NCBI GenBank assembly: GCA_024226255.1
Contig: JAAELU010000050.1
Coordinates: 1 to 36,525, forward strand
From: a bacterium
GTDB taxonomy: Bacteria; Actinomycetota; Acidimicrobiia; Spongiisociales; UBA5794
Length of the DNA stretch: 36,525 bases
Reading direction: 5' to 3'
In this document: piece after piece, positions 1-7,630 of the stretch
Numbering within the stretch: the stretch's first letter is position 1
Layout of the letters: each line of letters starts with the position of its first letter
Translations under genes and position numbers: made by a program
The notes under the pieces: model-generated
What the model saw: only the letters and a program-made list of their open reading frames with translations
Database searches by the model: none
Told to the model about the DNA's origin: nothing

Positions 1-53
1 ACCTCAGACCCGAACTCCAACACCAACCTCCCAAATCGCTGGGAGGATTCTCC

Positions 54-102
54 AATGTGTTACCGATGTGGTGAGGGAAATGTGTTACCGATGTGGTGAG
101 GG
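54..102. repeat. Two-copy 24-bp tandem direct repeat
   Basis: Positions 54-77 and 79-102 carry the same 24 bases, beginning aatgtgttaccgatg, separated by a single base. No gene is visible from 1 to 216. The unit could be a remnant of a transposon end, but no transposase is present and I cannot confirm that. Confidence 0.8.
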
Positions 103-108
103 CTCCCC

Positions 109-150
109 GGTAACTGGTATCTCGCAACTGGTAACTGGGAGCTCCCAAGT
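109..150. repeat. Heptad tandem repeat (ggtaact family)
   Basis: Reading in sevens from 109 gives ggtaact, ggtatct, cgcaact, ggtaact, gggagct, cccaagt. The first four are variants of one heptamer, and the last two form the palindrome gggagctccc. The same heptamer family recurs at 6761-6825 and 33802-33850. The element lies downstream of the minus-strand M15 peptidase gene. Confidence 0.75.
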
Positions 151-175
151 GTCGGCCGGGCCGGAGACGCGAACT

Positions 176-215
176 CTCACATCTCACATCTCACATCGGC
201 GAGCGCTAGCGAGCC
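176..215. repeat. Heptad repeat (ctcacat x3) plus short palindrome
   Basis: Three perfect copies of ctcacat fill 176-196. They are followed by a segment containing the 8-bp palindrome cgctagcg (204-211) flanked by gcgag direct repeats. It lies directly beyond the stop codon of the M15 peptidase gene (217). The reverse complement, atgtgag, is close to the gatgtga heptamer at 33788, so this may be a second member of the same repeat system. Confidence 0.65.
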
Positions 216-216
216 C

Positions 217-999
217 TCAGACTCCCCGGAATTCCCAATGCCAGGTTTCGTTGCTGATGGGATGCCAACCAAAGGCACGGCCGTTGGCTTGTAACCATTG
301 CCACTCTCGATCGCTGCGATCGATGATGTGGCCATTGGTGACATCGACCGCCAGGCCGGCGCCGTGGCGGCTTGTGCCGGGCGGCAGAACGTTCGCCTTC
401 TTCTCACCGGCAAGGTGCGCCTTGTGTGCCCGGTCCTGTGATTCCCAAGTGCGGTACGTGTCGATCGCCTCGAGTTTGATGCCGTCGCGCTCAGCGGCGG
501 CCCGCATCAGGTCCCACGCCTCGGCGGCCGGGGCGAGCAGTTTTCCGTTGCCATGCCAGCTTCCGGAGACTGGAGTCAGTTCGTCAGGGCGAAGTCGCCC
601 ATTGCGAGCTTCGATGCCATTGGCGGCCATATAGCTCTTCAACTCTTGGGAGGACATGATGACCCCGTCGGCCACGTGATGAGTCGGGAAGTAAGTTGTG
701 CCGGTCGAAGTTGCTCCACCGGCCGGGTTGATGCTCGACACCGTTTGTGGTCCGGACATCATCGTTCCGAGGGTCACACCGCCGCGGCTGTTGAGCGCGG
801 CCAGCCCCATCGGACTAGCCATGATCTGAGGAGAGCCGTCGTCGCCATTGGCGTCTTCAATACCGGCAAGCGCGCTGTTGTCATTGGCGGTTGACATGCG
901 GCTGTCCAGCAACGACTGAAAGGCCCCCGTGACCGGCGGCCGCTCAACCTGCGCCTGAATCGTTTGGATGCGCGATACGATTTCGTTGATGCGTTGCAT
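217..999 (-). CDS. M15-family (VanY-like) D-Ala-D-Ala carboxypeptidase domain protein
   Basis: This is a predicted zinc peptidase acting on peptidoglycan stem peptides. The C-terminal ~120 of 260 residues carry the M15B signature: SRHGAGLAVDV supplies the zinc His and Asp, and WHWEF at the end supplies the second metal His. The N-terminal 110 residues start with a short amphipathic helix (QRINEIVSRIQTIQAQ) and then become Gly/Ser/Ala-rich, with no Sec signal peptide or membrane segment. I chose the ATG at 999 because AGGA precedes it at good spacing. A TTG at 1038 would extend the frame but has no such site. The missing Sec signal leaves the export route open. Some actinobacterial flagellar loci encode hydrolases with a similar N-terminal helix, but nothing flagellar is visible here. 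The domain call is strong and the cellular role is open. Confidence 0.85.
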   Translation of the reverse strand: MQRINEIVSRIQTIQAQVERPPVTGAFQSLLDSRMSTANDNSALAGIEDANGDDGSPQIMASPMGLAALNSRGGVTLGTMMSGPQTVSSINPAGGATSTGTTYFPTHHVADGVIMSSQELKSYMAANGIEARNGRLRPDELTPVSGSWHGNGKLLAPAAEAWDLMRAAAERDGIKLEAIDTYRTWESQDRAHKAHLAGEKKANVLPPGTSRHGAGLAVDVTNGHIIDRSDREWQWLQANGRAFGWHPISNETWHWEFRGV

Positions 1000-1067
1000 C
1001 AGAAGTCCTGTCGGCCCGGTCTCAGCCGAGTTGCGCAATTGTTTCGCGAGATTGAGCTTTGGTGTTG

Positions 1068-2036
1068 CTAGACCAACTTGCGTTCCGCCATGCCATTCAG
1101 AATCTCGAGCACACAGCGATTCGCCAAGAATGCCGTGATCTGGCCCGGCCCATCGTATGGCGGCGAGACCTCGACCACGTCGGCTCCGACAACATTGAGC
1201 TCGCGGCCCAATCTGCGCAGAGTGTCGAGAAGTTCCCTGGAGGTGAGCCCTCCCGGTTCCGGGGTTCCGGTCCCCGGAGCCATACCGGGGTCGACCACAT
1301 CGATGTCAACCGACAAGAACACGGCGTCGGCCCCTTCGGCCGCGTGAGCTACCGCATCTTCGACGACGGCGCGCAGCCCGCGTTCACCTATCTCTGTCAT
1401 GAGATAGGTGCGCATCTGCTGTTCCTCCATCCATGCAACGGTCTCAGGTTCCGGCCAGTAGCCGCGAAGCCCGATTTGGACGAAGCGGTGACCGGCTACG
1501 GCCCCCGACTCAATGAGTCGGCGCATTGGGGTGCCGTGTCCGAGCAGTGTCCCGCTGGCCGATGTCATACCCGTGTCGGCATGAGCGTCGAAGTGGATGA
1601 GGGCGATGTCGCCATGGACGGCAGCAACCGCGCGGGCATTGGGCCAGGTAATTGAGTGGTCGCCGCCGAGCACGATGGGGACCGCTCCGTGACGAGCGAT
1701 CTTTTCCACGGCGGCGCCGATTAGGTCGATGGAGTCCTCCAAGTAGCCAGGAGGCAGGACCAGATCGCCGGCGTCGACCACGTTCAGCACGCCGAGTGGA
1801 TCGATCCCTGTGGGCAGATGTGGCCGATATCCGTCGAATCCCAGGTAGTCGGCCTCCCGAATTGCCTTGGGACCCATCCTGGCGCCAGCCCGATAGGTCG
1901 TCGCCCAATCCAATGGAGCACCCAGGATGACAACGCCGGCGTCGCCGAGATCGTCGAGCGGTCTGGCCGGCACTCCCGAGTAGCTGCCGCGTGATGTATA
2001 GGAATGGACCTGTGCGGCGTGAAACGGATCTGTCAT
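1068..2036 (-). CDS. speB: Agmatinase / ureohydrolase family protein
   Basis: This is a 322-residue cytoplasmic ureohydrolase with a binuclear Mn site. The metal motifs are all present: GGDHS (about 124-128), DAHAD (150-154) and SVDIDVVDP (242-250, with Asp 244 and 246). It would release urea from a guanidino compound. Agmatine to putrescine is the usual assignment, but guanidinobutyrate, guanidine or other guanidino substrates cannot be excluded from sequence alone. The length matches bacterial agmatinases. The start is ATG at 2036 behind a GAGG box. It is on the same strand as the sugar genes upstream, with a 57-base gap after the nucleotidyltransferase stop, so co-transcription is possible but there is no functional link. 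No polyamine gene is adjacent. The family is certain and the substrate is not. Confidence 0.85.
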   Translation of the reverse strand: MTDPFHAAQVHSYTSRGSYSGVPARPLDDLGDAGVVILGAPLDWATTYRAGARMGPKAIREADYLGFDGYRPHLPTGIDPLGVLNVVDAGDLVLPPGYLEDSIDLIGAAVEKIARHGAVPIVLGGDHSITWPNARAVAAVHGDIALIHFDAHADTGMTSASGTLLGHGTPMRRLIESGAVAGHRFVQIGLRGYWPEPETVAWMEEQQMRTYLMTEIGERGLRAVVEDAVAHAAEGADAVFLSVDIDVVDPGMAPGTGTPEPGGLTSRELLDTLRRLGRELNVVGADVVEVSPPYDGPGQITAFLANRCVLEILNGMAERKLV

Positions 2037-2093
2037 CGGATTCCTCGTTCGAGCGTCTGGCGGCTAACCGTAGTCAGCCGGATCGTGTCGGGC

Positions 2094-2831
2094 TCACGGC
2101 CCGTTCGTGGCGGCTCCCGTCGAGAAAGCACTGCGTGCCGCCTCCAGCTCTGCCGGCGTGCCAATGTCGAACCACAGCCCCTTCAATTGCACGGCCTCGA
2201 CGATTTCCCCCAGCGCAGCGAGCCGGTTGATGGCATCGGGGAGCTCGAGTTCTCCACGTTGTGACGGTTCGATTCGCTCGAGCTGCTCCCACACCTGGGG
2301 GCCGAGCACCATCAGCCCGGAGTTGTTCCACAGGCTCGGCGGAGACCCCACCGGTTTCTCCACAATCTCCTTGATCCGCTTGTCACTCCCGAACACCACT
2401 GAGGCGTGGCGTCCCACGTCGTCGACGAGATTCACGCCAATGGTCGCGGCGAATCCAGGCCGCCAGGCGTTGATCACCTGCAGGTAATGCTCGGAGGCGG
2501 TAGCAATGTCTCCCCAGCAGAGAAGGAACGGCATATCGCCTGTCGCATGGCGGGCAAGGCGTACCGCGGCGGCGGTGCCTTCCGGAGCAGGCTGGCGAAC
2601 GAAAGCCACCGGGATTTGAGAACGTGCTGCCAGATACTCTTCGATCGTGGAGGCGTGATATCCGGTGACCACCGTTACCGAGGTGATGCCGGCCGTTGCG
2701 ATGGCGGCGACGATGTTCTTAATGAGGGGGCGGCCTCCAATCTCGAGCATTGGCTTTGGAATGTGCCTGGTTGCGTTCCCCAGTCGAGTGCCGCGGCCGG
2801 CGGCGAGGACTATCGCGCGTCCAATGACCAC
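2094..2831 (-). CDS. Sugar-1-phosphate nucleotidyltransferase (NTP_transferase family)
   Basis: This 245-residue enzyme is predicted to transfer a nucleotide onto a sugar 1-phosphate. It opens with the family signature LAAGRGTRLG (about 9-18) followed by KPML. Later it has WGDIATAS, in the place of the metal-binding Asp loop, and EKP (VEKPVG). No left-handed beta-helix or CBS domain follows, so it is a minimal transferase like those of dTDP-glucose, GDP-mannose or GDP-heptose synthesis. The GTG at 2831 places the signature at the expected distance from the N-terminus and overlaps the end of the galactokinase gene by 22 bases. An upstream extension in the same frame would lie inside galK and is unlikely. 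Overlap with a sugar kinase suggests the two act in sequence, kinase then nucleotidyltransferase. The base and sugar cannot be told from sequence. Confidence 0.85.
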   Translation of the reverse strand: MVIGRAIVLAAGRGTRLGNATRHIPKPMLEIGGRPLIKNIVAAIATAGITSVTVVTGYHASTIEEYLAARSQIPVAFVRQPAPEGTAAAVRLARHATGDMPFLLCWGDIATASEHYLQVINAWRPGFAATIGVNLVDDVGRHASVVFGSDKRIKEIVEKPVGSPPSLWNNSGLMVLGPQVWEQLERIEPSQRGELELPDAINRLAALGEIVEAVQLKGLWFDIGTPAELEAARSAFSTGAATNGP

Positions 2832-4012
2832 AACGCCCCACCCTCCGCGGTAGCCACAAGGATCGGCCCACCGCAGGCTGATTCCATCGCCGCTTGGACC
2901 GCCATCGCGCGTTCCTCGGTCGTCAGGGCAATGGCCCATCCGCCGAATCCGGCTCCGGTCAGGCGGGCACCGGCGGCGCCGGCGTTCCGAGCAGCAGCGA
3001 CCAGACGATCAAGTGAAGGGGTGCTGGCCCCGTAGCGGGTCAAGCTGAGATGGGACGCATCCATCAGGCGTCCCATTTCCTCCAAGTCAGCGCCGCGGAT
3101 GGCCTGTTCGGCAGCATCGACTCGGTCGGCTTCCGAGAGCACATGTTCTGCAGAGATGCGGAGGTCGAGTTGACGGTCCAAGGGCAGGCCCAAGTTGTCG
3201 GTCTGGCTGATGGCGGCGGCTTGGGCAACAGAAATCGTAGGCAACGCGGAGATGGATTCCTGATCGGCCGTTCGCACCCTCGACAGCTGAGGCGCCGTCT
3301 CCCCTGATGGATCGGGGGCGTCGCCGAGCAACGCGGCGGCTGCTCGTGACGCCAGGACGAAGGAGTTGTAGGAGTTCGCCGCCGACTCGCCCTTTGGCGC
3401 CTTCGTTCCTGAGTAACCGGCGATCCACACAAAGCTTTCCGGCATTGGAATGTGTGTGTGAGCTGATGGGTCGAAGTCGATTCGAAGGGCGTGGCCAGGG
3501 CGGGCAAAGGCAATCACCGTTTGATCCATCGCCCCGCCTGCGATGGCCGCGGATTGTTCGGCCCTAACAGCGGCCGCCACCAGCTCTTCCGCGTCGAGGC
3601 CCACATCCCAGACTTCGTTCAGGGCGATCACGCAGCCGACCGAGAGTGCCGACGAGGAGCTCAGGCCACCCGTGGATGGGAGATCACCGTCAAGTGCCAG
3701 CTGAGCTCCGCGTCCTGGCGCCAGCGGCTGAATCTGATCGAGCACTGCCAACACATACTTGGCCCATCCCGGCGCGGCTCGCGCCGAATCGCTGTCAATG
3801 ACCGCGCCATCGAGAGTTGATACCGCGATCAGTCCCGGTTGGGCTCGTTCGCTGGCGGCGAATTGGATCGATTCCGCAATAGCCATCGGGAGGACGGGCA
3901 GCCCGCAGTAGTCCGTGTGCTCGCCGATGAGGTTGATCCGCCCAGGCGAGTTGACGACAGCCGTCGCGGCGTCGCCAAAATGGTCATTGTGGAGCGATGC
4001 GGCGTCGTTCAT
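2810..4012 (-). CDS. galK: Galactokinase (GHMP kinase family)
   Basis: This 400-residue kinase phosphorylates galactose, or a related aldose, at C1 with ATP. The galactokinase signature GRINLIGEHTDY lies at about 24-35. The GHMP ATP-binding loop STGGLSSSSAL is near 113-123, and the C-terminal LTGAGFGG motif near 351-358. The start is ATG at 4012. A longer frame runs upstream, but the signature is at the normal distance from this Met. A TAGCGT box sits 7 bases upstream, which fits leaderless transcription. The gene is followed by an overlapping nucleotidyltransferase and is divergent from an oxidoreductase. No galT or galE is in view, so the Leloir pathway is not complete here. The true substrate could be another sugar such as arabinose, a heptose or N-acetylgalactosamine. 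Confidence 0.88.
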   Translation of the reverse strand: MNDAASLHNDHFGDAATAVVNSPGRINLIGEHTDYCGLPVLPMAIAESIQFAASERAQPGLIAVSTLDGAVIDSDSARAAPGWAKYVLAVLDQIQPLAPGRGAQLALDGDLPSTGGLSSSSALSVGCVIALNEVWDVGLDAEELVAAAVRAEQSAAIAGGAMDQTVIAFARPGHALRIDFDPSAHTHIPMPESFVWIAGYSGTKAPKGESAANSYNSFVLASRAAAALLGDAPDPSGETAPQLSRVRTADQESISALPTISVAQAAAISQTDNLGLPLDRQLDLRISAEHVLSEADRVDAAEQAIRGADLEEMGRLMDASHLSLTRYGASTPSLDRLVAAARNAGAAGARLTGAGFGGWAIALTTEERAMAVQAAMESACGGPILVATAEGGALWSLDAR

Positions 4013-4019
4013 CGGGGAG

Positions 4020-4025
4020 ACGCTA
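4020..4025 (-). promoter_or_regulatory. Candidate -10 box of leaderless galK transcript
   Basis: On the minus strand TAGCGT is followed by seven bases and then the galK ATG at 4012. This is the spacing expected if transcription starts at or next to the A of the ATG. No purine-rich ribosome binding site is present. No convincing -35 was seen. Confidence 0.5.
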
Positions 4026-4061
4026 TCACCCCCCGCACCGCGACTCCGCCCTTGCTCACGG

Positions 4062-4067
4062 TACGAT
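4062..4067 (+). promoter_or_regulatory. Candidate -10 box of leaderless oxidoreductase transcript
   Basis: TACGAT is followed by six bases and then GTG at 4074. No Shine-Dalgarno sequence precedes this GTG, which supports a leaderless start. The box lies 37 bases from the opposite-facing galK -10, so the two promoters sit back to back. Confidence 0.55.
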
Positions 4068-4073
4068 CCGGCC

Positions 4074-5330
4074 GTGGTCACGACAGCAGCAATGATTGGT
4101 GCCGGCCAGCGCGGACACTTCACTTTTGGTGCCTACGCAACGGAGCACCCAGGTGAGATCCAGTTCGTGGCTGTAGTCGACCCGAACCCAGCCCGGCGAG
4201 ACCGATTCGTCGCGGCCCACTCAGGTGCCCGAACGTTTGCGACTGCCGCCGATTGGCTGGCGGAGGGCCAAATCGCCGACGTTGCGATCGTTGCCAGTCC
4301 CGATCGTTTCCACTCCGAAGCTGCTGCCGGAGCTATGCACGCCGGATACGACGTCTTGCTGGAGAAGCCGATGGCTTCGAGCCTCGAAGAGTCCGTGGCA
4401 CTGGTCCGGATCTCTGAGGCGACAGGGCGAACGCTCGCCGTTGCCCACGTGCTGCGGTATACGCCCTTCTTCACCACGCTGCATGGCGTGGTGACCTCGG
4501 GCCGCTTGGGTGAGATCGTCACGGTCGAACATCGCGAAAATGTGGCTGCATTCCACATGGCCCACAGCTTTGTGCGGGGCAACTGGTCCCGCGCCGACGA
4601 ATCGACTCCGATGATCGTGCAGAAGTGCAGCCATGACTTTGACATCCTGGCGTGGAATCTTCCATCGCCGGTGGTCAGTCTCTCGTCAATCGGCTCTCTG
4701 ATGCACTTCCAGCCGGACAAGGCACCGGACGGGGCCACGCCACGATGCACGGATCCCTGTCCCGTCGAGGCATGCCCTTATGACGCTCGCCAATACCTCA
4801 ACCCGGCGTGGACGGCGTGGCCGGTGCACGTGATCACCGATGACATCAGTCAGGCGGGACGTGAAGCGGCATTGCGTTACGGCCCGTGGGGCCGCTGCGT
4901 GTACACGGCCGGCTCAGATGTGGTCGATCATCAGGTTGTCATGATGGAATTGGCCACCGGAGCCTCGGTCGTTCTCGTGATGCATGGTCATTCGGCCGAG
5001 GAGTCGCGAACGATGCGTTACGACGGGACCCGGGCCACGCTTCGGGCTCGTTTTGGGCGTCATTCGGCGATTGAGGTCACCGACCATATGGGTGGGGCGA
5101 CTGAGAGCATTCCCATCGAGGAGCCGCGCGGCGGTCATGGCGGCGGCGATAACGGAGTTGTCGGAGCCTTCCTCGATGCGGTGCGCAATCGGCGCCAACC
5201 GTTGACCGGGGCCGCCGAGTCATTGGAGAGCCATCTGCTTGCCTTCGCAGCAGAACAATCCCGCATGAGCGGTGAACCCATCGACATCAAGTCACTACGC
5301 GCCGCGACGTTGCGTGGTGGCGACTGTTGA
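4074..5330 (+). CDS. Gfo/Idh/MocA family oxidoreductase
   Basis: This 418-residue NAD(P)-dependent dehydrogenase is predicted to act on a sugar, inositol or sugar-derived substrate. The Rossmann motif GAGQRG is at about 9-14 and the family EKP motif at 97-99 (LLEKPM). KCSHDFD near 184-190 corresponds to the catalytic Lys/His region. A Cys-rich insertion at about 225-234 (CTDPCPVEACPY) is seen in a subset of the family and may bind metal. I selected GTG at 4074 because of the upstream -10 box and the position of the Rossmann motif. A longer frame from 3915 would run through the divergent promoter and galK. Divergence from the galactokinase gene suggests a shared carbohydrate pathway, but the substrate is unknown. 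Confidence 0.85.
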   Translation: MVTTAAMIGAGQRGHFTFGAYATEHPGEIQFVAVVDPNPARRDRFVAAHSGARTFATAADWLAEGQIADVAIVASPDRFHSEAAAGAMHAGYDVLLEKPMASSLEESVALVRISEATGRTLAVAHVLRYTPFFTTLHGVVTSGRLGEIVTVEHRENVAAFHMAHSFVRGNWSRADESTPMIVQKCSHDFDILAWNLPSPVVSLSSIGSLMHFQPDKAPDGATPRCTDPCPVEACPYDARQYLNPAWTAWPVHVITDDISQAGREAALRYGPWGRCVYTAGSDVVDHQVVMMELATGASVVLVMHGHSAEESRTMRYDGTRATLRARFGRHSAIEVTDHMGGATESIPIEEPRGGHGGGDNGVVGAFLDAVRNRRQPLTGAAESLESHLLAFAAEQSRMSGEPIDIKSLRAATLRGGDC

Positions 5331-5397
5331 ATGATCGCTGCGGACGGATCTGCAGATGACACCCGTAGAGGCGCACACCGGATTGTCCAACAGTCGT

Positions 5398-5781
5398 CTA
5401 GCTGTTGTCGAGCCGGTTCTGGTAGGCCGCGAACGTGGCGACCCCGGCTGCGATCAAGGCAAGGAAAAGCCCAAACTTGCGATCCAACGACGCCAACCTC
5501 CACAGCATGCGGAGAATCACGAACGCCAGACCAGCCGCGGCAAGGTAGAACGTGAGGTCAGCCGGGGAGTCGACCGTGGCTTTGTCCATCGCCTCAAGGA
5601 TCAACACGACGCCGGCGGCCACGACCAGGACGATCGACAATACAGCGGTCCAGCCCGAGTCCCAGCCGTTTGCGCTGAGGTGACCCCCGACTCCGTACCA
5701 GGTGAAGAAGCTCGCGATGAACATCACTGCGGCCGCTCCGACCGTCAATTGTTGGTTGGCGCTGAGTTTGCTGAAATCCAT
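5398..5781 (-). CDS. Small four-helix membrane protein, function unknown
   Basis: This 127-residue protein has about four hydrophobic segments (roughly 12-30, 42-63, 75-93 and 102-118). A charged loop between helices two and three contains MDKATVDSPAD. No catalytic motif is recognised. The start is ATG at 5781 because CAGGAG lies about six bases upstream. An in-frame upstream start at 5823 lacks such a site. It is convergent with the oxidoreductase gene (67-base gap) and divergent from the DUF5996-like gene. It is probably a single-gene unit. Confidence 0.7.
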   Translation of the reverse strand: MDFSKLSANQQLTVGAAAVMFIASFFTWYGVGGHLSANGWDSGWTAVLSIVLVVAAGVVLILEAMDKATVDSPADLTFYLAAAGLAFVILRMLWRLASLDRKFGLFLALIAAGVATFAAYQNRLDNS

Positions 5782-5932
5782 TCCCGCTCCTGAGATTCGC
5801 CACATTCGGCTTAAAAGTGACAATCGGACTGTAGATCTTCGGACGGCTCGGGTGGCGTCTTTTCACAGCTTTTCGGAATGATCACCGCCGACGCGGCGCT
5901 GTAGGAATGCATACCCCATCACGGAGGATTTC

Positions 5933-6757
5933 ATGTCCGTTCGCCTGTTTCCGCCGATGCCCGAGAACTTCGAACCAACCAGGGCCACTTTGCACCAGTA
6001 CTCGAATGCGATTGGCGTGATTCCGAGGGTCCATGCAGATCCTCACGAGAAGTGGTGGCACGTGTCGCTGAACGTCACCGAGCGAGGTCTCGAAACGAAC
6101 GAAATGGTCTTGCCCTCGGGAGGTACTCTCAGCCTGCGTCTGGACTTCAAGGAACATCGGGTCGTCGTCGAAGCAGATGGTCATGAGGTAGCCGGCTTTG
6201 GTATGGACGAAGGGTTGACCGGAACGCAGATGGGTGAGGCCGTAATCGCCGCAGTCTCGACATTGGGCCTCGATGGTGAGTACGCCCGCGACAAGTTCGA
6301 GTCAGATGAGCCACGTGAGTATTCCGCGGATGCCGCCGCAGGGTTCTTTGAGGTTCTGACATCGATCCACAGCGCCTACTCGGTCCACCGCGATCGAATC
6401 GGCGATTCGGCCGGGCCACTGCAGCTATGGCCGCACGGCTTCGATCTTGCGTTCGAGTGGTTCGGCACGCGGATCGAGGACTACGAAGAGCACGGTGAGA
6501 TGACGAAGTTGCCGGCGCAGTGCAACTTCGGGTTCTATCCAGCGGGGAGGGCATATCTATATGCCAACCCGTGGCCGTTCGAGGGGGACACATTGCTGGC
6601 CGTCGAGCTGCCCGGCGGCGCCGAATGGCATACCGACGGTTGGGAGGGGTCTGAGTTGTTCTACGACCAGATCGCCGGCGATGAAAGGGCCGAGCAGCGG
6701 ATCCTCGACTTTTTCGGGGCCGTTTTCGACGCGGCCAAGCCGACGCTGAGCGCGTGA
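5933..6757 (+). CDS. DUF5996-like protein
   Basis: This is a 274-residue soluble protein of unknown function. The pattern of an N-terminal helix (TRATLHQYSNAIG), HEKWWHVSLNV, a GL-T step and LRLDFKEH resembles what I recall of DUF5996, which also carries paired Trp residues and an FDF-x2-H motif. That assignment is from memory. The C-terminal half has CNFGFYPAGRAYLYANPWP and GAEWHTDGWEGSELFYD, which look like aromatic core strands. No signal peptide or membrane helix is seen. The start is ATG at 5933 behind a clear GGAGG. It is followed by a heptad-repeat element and then rpiA. Confidence 0.7.
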   Translation: MSVRLFPPMPENFEPTRATLHQYSNAIGVIPRVHADPHEKWWHVSLNVTERGLETNEMVLPSGGTLSLRLDFKEHRVVVEADGHEVAGFGMDEGLTGTQMGEAVIAAVSTLGLDGEYARDKFESDEPREYSADAAAGFFEVLTSIHSAYSVHRDRIGDSAGPLQLWPHGFDLAFEWFGTRIEDYEEHGEMTKLPAQCNFGFYPAGRAYLYANPWPFEGDTLLAVELPGGAEWHTDGWEGSELFYDQIAGDERAEQRILDFFGAVFDAAKPTLSA

Positions 6758-6760
6758 CAT

Positions 6761-6825
6761 TTACCAGTTGCCAGTTACCAGTGCCGATTCCTGCTGATAA
6801 CTGGTAACTCATAACTGGTAACTCT
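6761..6825. repeat. Heptad repeat forming an inverted repeat (CCAGTTA/TAACTGG)
   Basis: From 6761 the heptamers ttaccag, ttgccag, ttaccag appear. After a 14-base interruption the complementary heptamers gataact, ggtaact, cataact, ggtaact occupy 6796-6823 in the same 7-base register. Arms agttaccagt (6773-6782) and actggtaact (6800-6809) can pair as a perfect 10-bp stem with a 17-base loop. More degenerate copies (gacaactggtaacc) occur to about 6875. It lies between two plus-strand genes. Confidence 0.8.
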
Positions 6826-6919
6826 TTGGCCAACGGAGAAGTGGCAACTTTTCTGGTCGCCGACAACTGGTAACCGCTGGCCGGGGCTGGCAACATGCGT
6901 ATCCCGTCGAAGGAGATCT

Positions 6920-7612
6920 GTGGATCGAGATGCCCTCAAGGCCGCCGCGGCCATCGCTGCGGTGGGTGAGGTCGATTCGGGAATGGTGGTTGGGCTCGGT
7001 ACCGGTTCGACGGCGGGCCACGCGGTCCGAGAAATCGCAAAGCTGCTCGGAGCTGGAAGGCTCACGGACATTGTGGGCGTTCCCACATCCCAGGCCACCG
7101 CCGACCTCGCCGATGAGGTCGGCGTGCCCCTGATTATCCCAGGTGAGGCCACGATCGACCTGGCGATAGACGGCGCCGATGAGATTGGTCCCGAGCTCGC
7201 ACTGATCAAGGGCGGGGGCGGCGCGTTGCTTCGGGAGAAGGTCATCGCGGCGTCGGCCCGACGTTTTGCCGTCATATCGGACGATTCCAAGATGGTGGCG
7301 GCTCTGGGCTCTTCGTTCGATTTGCCGCTCGAAGTGGTCCAGTTCGGTCTAACGATCACGATCGACGCCCTCGCCAAATTCGGCGAGCCACACCTGCGTC
7401 TCGATGACTCAGAGGCCCCCTACGTGACCGACAACGGCAACTACATCATCGACCTGGCGGTTCTGCCAATCACTGATCCGGCGGCGACCAACGCCGCGCT
7501 ACATAACGTTCCCGGTGTCTTGGCGACCGGTCTCTTTGTAGGCATCGCCGACGTCGCATACATCGCAGGTGCCGGTGGCGTGCGCCGCATCGAAGCCGGA
7601 TCCCCGGCGTAA
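6920..7612 (+). CDS. rpiA: Ribose-5-phosphate isomerase A
   Basis: This 230-residue cytoplasmic enzyme interconverts ribose 5-phosphate and ribulose 5-phosphate in the pentose phosphate pathway. The family motifs are clear: GLGTGSTAGHAV near 24-35, the active-site stretch DGADEI followed by LIKGGGGALLREK near 87-107, and SDDSKMV. The start is GTG at 6920, preceded by AGGAG. The MaoC gene begins 18 bases after the stop, so rpiA probably leads a transcript that includes the MaoC and thiolase genes. Confidence 0.93.
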   Translation: MDRDALKAAAAIAAVGEVDSGMVVGLGTGSTAGHAVREIAKLLGAGRLTDIVGVPTSQATADLADEVGVPLIIPGEATIDLAIDGADEIGPELALIKGGGGALLREKVIAASARRFAVISDDSKMVAALGSSFDLPLEVVQFGLTITIDALAKFGEPHLRLDDSEAPYVTDNGNYIIDLAVLPITDPAATNAALHNVPGVLATGLFVGIADVAYIAGAGGVRRIEAGSPA

Positions 7613-7630
7613 GGAGTTTGGACCCAAACA

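Noticed and set aside
54-102. CRISPR array
   Set aside because: There are only two repeat units with a single-base spacer, and no cas genes.
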